Origin: Apostichopus japonicus
Taxonomy: Eukaryota; Echinodermata; Holothuroidea; Aspidochirotida; Stichopodidae
Length of the DNA: 64,000 nucleotides
Reading direction: 5' to 3'
Assembly: GCF_037975245.1 (NCBI RefSeq)
Contig: NC_092575.1
Location: 8,214,001-8,278,000 of the forward strand
The notes beneath the pieces are model-generated. The model saw nothing but the letters and a program-made list of their open reading frames with translations. It searched no databases and was not told where the DNA came from. A program made the position numbers and the translations under genes. Shown here piece by piece: positions 20,218 through 32,200 of the stretch (position 1 is its first letter; each line of letters opens with the position of its first letter).

Positions 20218-23200
20218 ACTTTGACGGATAATCAGTAAATTCTTGCTAAGATCAAAATGAGTCGAGGATCAAGAGGGGAACAGAATGGGCAGTCGAATGA
20301 TTCTATTTTTAGAATTCCGCCTTATTACTATGTTCATGTACTGAACCACAATACCAATGTAACCAAGGTCGAGGTAGGCCCCCAAACCTACATCAGACAG
20401 GACCATGAAAGGTAAGGAATATTCTTTGATCCACAGCATTCTTATACCTGATGTCTAGTAATCATCGTAATCTGGTGAACATATTAATTCCCTACCCTGT
20501 AATTCAATGATTCAGATTTCCACTTTAGCCAAATTCATTGTTTCTCCATATAAGCAACACAAGCACCTCTACAAGACTGGTTTCTTAAAGCACCCTACAT
20601 GGTTCCCTATTACAGAGAACTGACAACACTGTGGGCCAAAGACAAGTTGCATGCAGGCCGGCCAAACTTAGATATTTCATCCTTTAATGAATTCCAAATT
20701 TCCACGTATTCCAGCCAGTCTTTGATACATGATTCATATTGTTTCCTTCATTTTTTGTAGCTTTCAAAACCTCTATGCAATTACTCTTAAAATAAAATTG
20801 CTATCAAATATACCAAAGTCAGTCAGATTTCATTCATAGCACCCATGGTTTCCCTAAAGTCCACCAAAGACCCCAAATGAAAATGTACAAATCATGTTTT
20901 CGTTATGTTGTCATCCTGATAATTATTGTTAGCACCCATTTGTTAGTCACAAATAAAAGGAAGAAAGAAATATGCAATCAGTAACCACAATAAAAAAGAA
21001 TTCTTAATAAAACAGAACATTAGAGAGCAGTAATGACTAGGGTGGTTCGGTATATCAATATACCAGGTATACCTGGTAATACCAGTAGGTATATCGGTAT
21101 CTGTTTAAACTTATACCGGCTCACCCTAGTATTGACTAGTGATTATTACTCACGTTTCCTGATAGCTTCCTGGAGTAGTACATCTTCACTATCACCTAGG
21201 ATTGCTAAACCGATATACCGGTTTAATGGTCATTTGGTTCATACCCATACTGACGGTATTGAAAGCTGTCTTCAACGAATACACCGAAATACCAGGTGTA
21301 TATATCCGAAACAACCTTGAATACCTGGTAAAAATAATACCTTATGAAAAATACCAACCCAGTTGCTTCAAAAGAAAAACAGAGATGGGAAAGTCGTAGT
21401 ATTAATATCGCTAATCATTTGTAGGCTAGGCTAGTGTTCATTGTCACAGTTAAGGCTGGAAGTAGCGGTTCCGCAAAAATTTCCAGTTTACCCAGTAATT
21501 CGGTATTCGTCATCGGGTATACCGGTATCTGTGTTTGCTTATACCGATGCACCCTCCTATCACCTGCTAGTGCTGGTACCTGGTGTTTTCAGTTCTTCAC
21601 ATTTTTTTTGTTCAGTTAGCTTATCGATTGTGTGTATATCAGTATTAATGTTAGTTCACCTGTAACCCATAAATATATAAACTATGATCTGTAAACTGCG
21701 GTTATTTTTCAGGGTATTGTTTGCACCTCAAAACATGATCACGATTCCACCACGCAATTACTGTATCATTGAAAACCCAGCCCAACATGATGGAGATGGT
21801 AACGTTGTACTTGACCAGAATGGACAGGTTAAGCTTTATCATGCAGACTCAGAGATACGGTTTTCCCAGGACCCATTTCCTCTTTATCCAGGGGAGAATT
21901 TAAAGCAGGTAAGAATTAACTCAGATTTAGTGGAATAAGTTTCTTGATTACTCCACAAAGTCTGTAAAGTTGTTTTGTTCGTTTCCCTAAATGTCTCTGA
22001 TGGATGTTACTGGACATGTTGAAAGCTTTTATCCCCACACAGCTTCATTAATGATTCTCAAAATCTCTCATTCCCTAGGAAATAACTCCACTGAAAATTG
22101 TGCCTGCCAACTCAGCACTGCGTCTGCGTGCTATTCTTGACTTTGAAGATGAGCAAAAGCAAAAGTATGTGGCTGGTGATGAGTGGCTCTTTGAAGGTCC
22201 AGGGACTTACACTCCCAGGAAGGAGGTCATTGTTGATGCAACGATTAGAGCAACAGTGATCAAACCAAACCAGGCCATCAAACTTCGGGCCCGCAAGGAG
22301 ACCAAGGACCGTAGCGGTAGTGACAGAGTCACTGGAGAGGAGTGGCTGGTTAAGAAAATTGGAGCATACCTTCCTGGAGCTTACGAAGAAGTTATTGGGG
22401 TTGTCAACGCTTACGTGCTGACAGATAAGGTTTGCTTTACATGTCACTGTTAAGTTCAAAAGATGTTCAGTTAGGTGTAGTTAGCTGACAAGCAAATCTG
22501 AGTTGGCAGACTGCAAAATTGTGGTATGAAGACCAACATAATTTAATGAATTATGCAACGACGTAACTGCATTTGCAGTACATTTAGTAGCTTGCTTTAA
22601 GCTTACAAGACTATTAACTGTAGATGGGTAATTTATGAATTTTGTGGGAAGCTAACATCTCTGATACTGTGTAAAAGTAAGTGGGCCTGACATTTCGAAC
22701 CTAGCAGGATCTTCTTCAGAGGCTGAATGACAAGTAACAGAAACTACAAGGGACAAATTCAAATACAGAATGCAGACAGGTTAATGAGCAGGGTGAACAC
22801 AAAAGAGGTTTGATGTAAGAGGATAAGTAGACAAAGGATGGAGAGAAGAAAGAAACCAACAGGGTTAAGAGAGATAAAATCCTCTTACATCATCTTGGCA
22901 AAATTTATCCTGACAGAATGAGACAGTTATTTTGTTGTTGTATATTAGTTGAAGGTTTAATCATTTGATTTTTTCATGCACATATAAGGCCTATCACTAT
23001 ATGCTTCTGTTGTGCCCAAGCAAATGTGTTGTCAGGGGTTATTATTATTAAGTATTGTGGGATCATGTAGAGGTATTTTAAGGTGCATGTTTCCATGGAG
23101 GACTGCAGGGATGCAAGTTTTCTGAGTGGACAGATGTTGCCTCCCTTTGGGCTCAGCTTTTAAATTCCTAGTGACCGTACTGAGTGTAATATAATAACAC

Positions 23201-26200
23201 AATGTACTTCACTCTCATGTAACCCTTTACTTTGTTATTTCTGGAATAGGAGGCACTCCACGTTAGAGCTACAAGAACATATGAAGATGATAAAAAGGAG
23301 TTGCGAAAGAATGGTGAAGAGTGGCTTATAACAATGGAGGACACAGATGCACACATCCCTAATGTGCATGAAGAGGTAATGAAGATGCATTAATTCAAGT
23401 CAGACCTTTCATTGATTAAAAAATTCATTTCAGGAAACACACAGTTACTACAAGTACGGTAAACTTGTGTATTGTACTACTTATATATAACTTAATTGGT
23501 TCGTGCTCACAAGTGAGTGTTACGTTGTTTGTCATCAATGTTTCAGTTTTTGAAAACAAAGTTCACTTTAATTTATCAATAATTTTATTACTCTTCAAAT
23601 TAGTATTCCTGCTCATTGCAACTGACCTAATACTGCAAAAGAATTCCCCTTAAGTGCAATTGCAATTATATCTATGGTGAATGGCTTTTCTGTGTCACTC
23701 ACTGTCATAGGATTGACCTTTGCTCTTTTAAGTGGCTGAGAGGGTTTTCCACTCTCACTTATGACTGTCATCATTGTTCAGAAGGGTATTACCTTTGAAA
23801 TGATCAAGTTATCTGGTATGATGTTCTGGTACTGACTTCAGAACACATTTTCCTCAGATGATCTATGAATCAAGTGATTTCATATACAGCATAAACTTAT
23901 AAGGCAAGGAATCACTAAGCCTGCTGGCATTCTGGTTCCAAGAAACTTTATCTATAGGACCAAACTTTGTTCAATCCACATACCTCTGACTAGTGAGGAC
24001 TCATAAGTTTATTCACATCTGATTTTTCCCCTCAAAATTTTTCTCAGAAACTGTTTGAAATTTTTATTTTACATTTAACAGTTATTTCTCCTTCATCAGA
24101 TTAATACTTGCACTATAACACAAGGAAGTATGTGTTCTGTTAATTCACAAAGAGACATTGGCACAAGTTTCCTGATTGAATCTTCGTAAGGGCTTATCTA
24201 TTTGGCTACAGAAAACAAGTGTGCTTTGTAGAACAAACTTTAAACCATGAGATTAGATGCAAGTGTTTACTTTCTTTGTTTGTTGAAACTTTTGTTTTGT
24301 CTGTTTAGGTGGTTGGTGTGATCAAGATCACAACTCTAACGAATCGTCAATACTGTGTTATTCTGGATCCTGTTGGACCTGAAGGAAAACCTCAGCTGGG
24401 TCAGAAGAAACTTGTCAAGGTTGGTATTTACTGCTAGTCGACCTCCTCCATAACAATGTTACTGTTTAACCTTCAGATGATAATTAATGTTCCTTTGTCT
24501 CCCAGCAGGTGTTTAAGCAGCATTTTTCATTTGGCTGCCACTAACATCCATAGATTCCAGTTGAGTAAACTAAGACAATAAAGTACATTTATTCACCATA
24601 TGAACCTTAGTTAGTTAGTGATCAATAACTTTTGACTTCTAAATTTCTGCATCACAGTCACTTGAAACTTAACTACAACTGTAAAATTAACTTTTTGTTG
24701 ATTTTCTTAATTTTTTTTCCAAATTAATATTTGACTGACATGAACCGTCATAAAGTTACCACTTCTACTGTTTAATATCTTATTAAAAGGTACATGAAGT
24801 TGTTTCTTCTGTCAATATTGGCATTTGAAAATACTTGGAATATCCTTTGGGAAACTTTGACAAAAAAAGTCTTCAAAGGTGGTGTAAGACAGCCTTAAAA
24901 CTGAGTCACCATTTTCCAAACACTGCCCTGACAACCTTATGACAGCAGTGGTTACAAAGTAGCCACTACACAGTGTTTCATAGACTAGGCTACTGCCTAG
25001 GCCTATGAAAAATGTATTGAGAACAGTTTATGTTTGGTGCTGTCATGAAGTTACCACCCCATGTAAAACTGTGACAACATTTTTTAAGGATATTCTTAGA
25101 TATATTGTAAAAGTAACATGAGGAACTCTAGACACTTGTTTCACTCCATTGTGGCTTGTTAATGGTAATGAATATTTATACATAATACCAGTTCACATTA
25201 AGTGGTCTTTGGTCTAGTTCATATCACAAATTGTATCAACTTATCACTCTGATAGCTGTAGAGAGTAATCCTCCTACTGTATGAATATAACAATTATGTT
25301 AATGGTCATGAATATGTATACATAATATCAGTTCACACTAACTGGTCTGTGGTCTAGTTCATATCATAAATTGTATCAACTTATCACTCTGATAGCTGTA
25401 GAAAGTATTTCTCCTACTGTATGTATTGAACAGATAACATCTCATCAAAACTCAAAGTTTTCAACCAATTTCAGTTTTGCTTCTTTCTTTTCGTCTTGTA
25501 TAGGGTGAGAAATCTTTCTTCCTCCAACCTGGAGAGAAACTGGAACAAGGAATCCAAGATGTGTACATCCTGGGAGAGGATGAGGGTCTCATCTTAAAAT
25601 CACAGGAAGCCTTTAAAGATGACCAGGCAGTAAGCATATATTGTTTGCACTTTGTTGATTTTTGTAGGAATTAGTAGTAAGGCAGCCCTGGGACTATTGT
25701 TACAGATTCATTCCTCGCTGGAGTCAAAAGGAATCTATGTGATGGTGATGGCATTTGATTTTCAAAACATTAGAAAGGTCTGTTATATATCACAACAGAC
25801 ACATAACTATGGCTACAGGTCTCTCTTAGCATATGCTACAATACCTAGCCTACTCTGCATGTCATAATTGCATTAGAGTATCGTGACTGAATGTTGCTAT
25901 TAACCAGCTAGTTATACCATATGGGGTGAGAAGAAACAGCGTAAATGTTAGAAGAAAGCATTTCCAGGGATTCCAGTAGGAATTGGTTTATGTTTATTTT
26001 GTTTACTTTTCATAATACTTTGTACAGTACTGACAAACCATAGTTAATTTTGACAGAGACCACGTTTATATAATAGGTGTGTTATTTGATCTTAGGCGGA
26101 CAAGCAGCGGCAGCCTGGTGATAGATGGATGATCCGAGGACCCAAGGAGTACGTACCACCAGTAGAAGTTGAGGTCATCCACAGGCGTAAGGCTATTCCC

Positions 26201-29200
26201 CTAGATGAGAATGAAGGCATCTACGTCAGGGATACAAAGTCCGGCAAGGTTAGTTCTTGTAAAGGAAGCAATTAGTTAGGATGAAGTTTGATTCTTTGAA
26301 GTGATTGCAATCAATTTAATACTGTTGCATGCTTACAAGTTTCTTTATTTCTTTTTAATTTTATTTATTTAGTCATTCCCAGTCAGTTACTCATCTGTGT
26401 CATGTTTAGCAGGTTAATGGTGATTTAGCTGTATGTAGTAGTTGTTATATCTACTAAAAACTATTTCATCTGTTAATTATTAGATGAAGATTTGACCACA
26501 TAAGTCATGTTTGATCTTTATTCTTGTTAATGGTGGTTACTTGTGAAGGTTCATAAGAAGTAAAATGGGTAACTATGTGGGCAGATTGTTATCAAGTTGC
26601 TGTGGTGAGTGATTTTGCTATACTTGTGCACCCAATGCTTATTAAAGTTTGCAAAATCTCAAGAGAAATAATGATATAACCAGGAGAAAGTAGGAAGAAG
26701 TATTTATAGGGTAAGTTGATTGATGTTAAAGGTAGTTGGGACGGAGAGTGAAGTGAAAGTTGAATCAGAGTTGTTGATGTTTCATCTCTTCAGATCCGAG
26801 CTGTGGCAGGCATCACCTACATGTTGAATCAAGACGAGGAGCTGTGGGCCAAAGAGCTCCCTCCAGCAGTGGAGAAACTCCTTCAGACCATGAGGGACCC
26901 TCTTGCAGATCGTAGTGACCGTAGTGGGACCCCTGAGGTTAGAGTAAGGGAGAAGACCAGAGTTGTGACCTTCAGAGTGCCTCATAATGCAGCGGTCCAG
27001 ATATACGATTACAAAGAGAAGAAAGCTAGGTGAATATTTAATATCCCTTTAAGTATATGCAAATTATGTAAGTTTTAGGATAATATTGAATTCTATCTAG
27101 GCTCGACAATGAATTTTCAGGAAAATCAGTACTTCTATCGTAGTGGAAAAGTTGCGGATGAAAGTTGATAGTGTTTGATTAAGAGCCACTGAAAGCTGAT
27201 CTTGCAGCAAATGTTAGCATAGTCCACATTATAAATATTTCCAAAGTTAATTCTTGAAAAGTTTTCATTCTTCTGGTTTGTGGTAGAAATTAAAGATGGT
27301 TTAGTTGAAGCTTTATCTCTTTGTAAGATATTTATAGGAATACAGGTGATCAGTACTGCACCTAGATAAAGTAAAATAATCCAAAGCATTTTTTGGCAAC
27401 ACTCAACAGTGTGAACAGTCCTAAAGGTATGGCAATAATGCAGAAGGTCAGAATGAAAGTACTATATAAACTATGAGGTTGCTAAAGGGCGGGGAAAAGA
27501 CTGGTGACCAACAGTACTTTTCTCCATAAAACAGTGTACTTCCACCAATATTTTGCATTCTTTGCTGCAACAGCTTCTCAGTTGATCTGCCCCCTCATGT
27601 TGTTACTGTTTTGTCAACATTTTTTTTTTTTTTAGAGTTGTCTTTGGTCCAGAGTTGGTGATGCTTGGACCAGATGAGCAATTCACCCAGCTGAGTCTTT
27701 CTGGGGGTAAACCCAAGAGACCAAATGTCATCAAGTCACTGTGCCTTTTGCTAGGACCAGACTTTTGTACTGATATCATCACCATAGAAACAGCTGATCA
27801 TGCAAGACTACAGCTGCAACTCTCATACAACTGGTAAGTATAATAAAGCACTTAACAAGGTAAATCAATGTCAATGATGTGTTGTCATAGGCACTAAAGT
27901 ACATAGAGTTGTAACTAGTTTAAACTATCATTGCACAGACATTTTGGGTTTTAAACAAGTTTGGACAATTTTATGTCCATCTGCTAATGATGTTTTAAAC
28001 ACTCAACATTGATCTAAATAGTGTTGATGAGATTACTGCCAGCAACTCGATGCATAATCCAGTTATTATGTGTACCTGTCAGAATAATCTTATAATCATA
28101 TAACTACAAGGATAAATAGTGCATGTGGTTATGCTTGGACATTGTCAATATCTAATATATTTTTTGATTGACTTCACTCTTGGCTGGAATGTTCTTGACA
28201 GAGAGGGGGAGGGAGTGAGGGGTGTCTCACCCTCCCCAATAATTAGCTTGAAACTTCAATAGTTCGAAAATCGGTGGTCAAAACAATGACGGTTGGAAAA
28301 GTTTATCTATGCAACATCAATAATTTAAGCTGATCACACTCTTGACAAGATAATACTGAGTCGAATATCTAACTCTTTGTACAACCCATAGTAACGTTGA
28401 AAATACTTCAAACTAACTTTAAAATTGTCCGATTATGGCCAATTGGCATTCAATTTAGCATCTTAGTATTCCCAGTATAGCATATTTAAGGTACAAAGAA
28501 TTGACAACCCACATGTGTTATGCTGCTGAAAATGTCAAACTTGTGGTATGGCAAAGTACGAATTGATGGCCAATTACAAATCCACCCAGTTGGAATATTA
28601 GGATACTACACCCCTCCACACCCCCCCCCCCCCACCCCCCTCAACCCAAGCACACAAGACCTGGGCCCTCTTTGATGCTGTTCATTGCATAAAGTGTTCA
28701 TTCCTTTCTTACTGTGTACCCTTTAAATAAATTGTTCAATATTAAAAATAGGTTTAGAAGAGAATTTTGAAATTAGGGAAGCATTACAAAACAAATTACT
28801 TTCCCAGCCAATGTGTTTGTTCACTTAAATAGTTGCAAGCAAAATTGTATGATCATGGCTGTAGTAGTAGTAGTAGTAGTAGTAGTAATAGGCACAATGC
28901 TGGCCCTGGAAAACAGGTCAGTTAAATGCAAACACAGAACATGTCCCAGATACTGGCCCTGGAAAATAGGTCAGTTAAATGCAGTCACAGAACATGTCCC
29001 AGATACTGGCCCTGGAAAACAGGTCAGTTAAATGCAGTCACAGAACATGTCCCAGATACTGGCCCTGGAAAATAGGCCAGTTAAATGCAGTCACAGAACA
29101 TGTCCCAGATACTGGCCCTGGAAAACAGGTCAGTTAAATGCAATCACAGAACATATGCCATGGGCTTCTAGACATGGTTCATAGCTTGAAGCATCTCTTC

Positions 29201-32200
29201 ATGGAAGTGAGTGATTAAGGCTTCATTTTTTTACATCTATGGTTGTAGCATGGTATCATTGTATGGCTTTAGTGAAGTATTACTAACCCATGTGAAATGT
29301 AACCTTTGGAAATGAGTCAGAAGGTAATGGTCTTGGTGACTTCTGTGCATTGTTCAATTCTGGTTTCTTTTACGTTCATTAATTTTTAGGCATTTTGACA
29401 TTAAGAAGAAGGATGATGAAGCAGGCACCAAACTCTTCAGTGTTCCTGATTTCATCGGTGATGCTTGTAAAGCCATCGCCTCTCGCATCAGAGGAGCTGT
29501 AGCTGGAGTTCAGTTTGATGACTTTCACAAGGTTTGTTCAATGTAGGATTCTGGGCAAGAAGGAATGCTGCATTCATACAAAGCAATCCTCAAGTTTTAC
29601 AAAATAGTGGAAAAAGAAGACTCTAGGATTTCATAATGTTAATAATGAAGTTCAGCCAATAATATTTAATTTAACTTTAGTTTCATAATATTGAGAACTA
29701 CAAGAAATTGAAAACTGTAATATGATGGCTAGATTTCCTCAGCACCGATCTTTACTTTAGATTTAGTTCATATACCAATATTGATGATTGAAAAGAAAAT
29801 GTAGAATTCTTCAGTTTCTCATAGTTGGTATATGGATTTAGTCTAAAGTAAAGATCTTTGCTACTTCAGCAAAATAGGTTAAATTTACAAGAGTCCTCCT
29901 TGATCATGAAATATATGACCACTGCAGTCAGTCCTAAGCAGCATGTAAGGATCATTAAGTATTGTCAACATCATCGTAGCAAACTAAGTAAGTCAATCTT
30001 ACTTCGTCAGTGTCATAACTATTTCCTCAGTAGTAGTCATTCTTCATTGCTGCCCCCTTTTTTTATTTGTAAGCAACTTTGTTACCACCGTCACATCAGT
30101 CATAATATGATCTAAATTTTACCATCAACAACATTACACACATATTCTCCCATTCTGTAGAATTCTGCCAAGATTATAAGGGCCTCTGTCTTTGGATTTG
30201 ATGACAAGAAGAAGGTCCGGGAGAGTTTCTCATTCCCTCAGAACTTGCTGGTGATAACTAGCGTTGATATCCAGTCTGTTGAACCGGTGGACCAGAGGAC
30301 CAGGGATTCTTTGATGAAATCTGTGCAGTTGGCCATTGAAATCACCACCAACTCTCAGGAAGCTGCTGCTAGGTGAGAGGAAACACAGGATGGGAGGGTA
30401 TGGGGTTGAAAGAGGAGGAGGTGAATGGGTTATAGCTTATCTCTGTTTCATTATCTCTATGTCATGTTGAATTCTTGTTACTATGTTTTAGACTGCATTC
30501 TGTGTGATGGTTTGTAATTCTTACAGGTGCTTTTATTTTGTGTAGCTGTTAAGTTGTGATTACATTGATAGGGCATTAACTACTCTCTGGAATGGTAGTA
30601 AATGAGTTTATCGTTTTCGTTTAAGAGATTTTCCTTACAAAACACATCTCAATTGCATTAATTTGATGTTGCTCTGACAGGCATGAAGCAGAACGCCTGG
30701 AACAAGAGGCCAAAGGTCGTCTGGAGCGTCAGAAGATTGTCGATGAGGCAGAAGCCGAGAAGGCTCGCAAGGAACTCCTGGAACTGCAGGCTTACAGTGC
30801 TGCTGTTGAGAGCACAGGTCAAGCCAAGGCTGAGGCCCAGTCTCGAGCAGAAGCCCAGAAAATTGACGGAGAGGCTGCCGTGGAGCAAGCTCGACTCAAG
30901 TCAGAGGCAGCAAAAATTGAAGCAGTGAGTTTATCTGTCATACTCAGAAGTGACTTCGCATCGACCTGTTATTAAGATGAAGTCCTTACAATGAATTATA
31001 ACTGTTTATATTTAGCATGAACATTGCACAAAATATGTCAGTTTCTCACATTTCTATCAGCGCAGAGGATTAACAAATTTGTAATTTGTTTCAGAAGTGT
31101 CTTACCTCTCCAAACAGATCTCAGAAATTAGAGTAAGGCTACAGCTTTGGTAGTAGCTAACCTTCTTTTTGTTTAAACACATTATGCAAAGATATGAGGC
31201 AGGTCACCAAACATGGTTGAATAAGTATTCTAATATTTCATTGAGAGAAAATAATGAAAAAGGTATGTATCTGTTCAACCCAGATAAGAATTACGACGGA
31301 ATATTGACAATTCTTAGAATTCAGTCTCCATATCTTGAACCGTTTATGATTGAAATAATTCCATTAGGTTCATTTGTTCTGTCTTTTTAAGCTATACCAG
31401 CAGGTATAAATAGAAATTGCTTTGGATTGAGTGTTCTGGGATCAATGGGAAACAAACATGGTATTTCTCCAAAGTAGCTTAATATTACAAGGGTTCATAC
31501 ATTTTGAAAGGGTTCATTTTCTTTGACTTCAGGAGTCAGAGTTGGAACGGCTTACCAGAGCTAGAGAAGCTGAAATCAAATACATCAAGGATCAAAATGA
31601 GCTTGAAATAAGCAAGTCCAAGCAGCTGGCTGAAATTGAAACAGAGAAGTTTAAGAACACAGTGGCAGCAATTGGCTCGGATACCATCAGATCTATTGCA
31701 GTAGCTGGACCAGAGATGCAGGTAAGAGACAAATGTGTGTTGGGTGGACCAGAGATGCAGGTAAGAGACAAATGTGTGTTGGGTGGACCAGAGATGCAGG
31801 TAAGAGACAAATGTGTGTTGGGTGGACCAGAGGGATTCAGGTAAGAGACAAATGTGTGTTGGGTGGACCAGAGATGCAGGTAAGAGACAAATGTGTGTTG
31901 GGTGGACCAGAGATGCAGGTAAGAGACAAATGTGTGTTGGGTGGACTAGAGATGCAGGTAAGAGACAAATGTATGTTGGGTGGACCAGAGATGCAGGTAA
32001 GAGGCAAATGTGTGTTGGGTGGACCAGAGATGCAGGTAAGAGACAAATGTGTGTTGGGTGGACCAGAGATGCAGGTAAGAGACAAATGTGTGTTGGGTGG
32101 ACCAGAGGGATTCAGGTAAGAGACAAATGTGTGTTGGGTGGACCAGAGATGCAGGTAAGAGACAAATGTGTGTTGGGTGGACCAGAGATGCAGGTAAGAG

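Noticed and set aside
21033-21130. Small element with CTAGGGTG/CACCCTAG ends
   Set aside because: Flanking bases do not give a matching duplication and another copy of the right end lies at 21556, so exact boundaries could not be supported.
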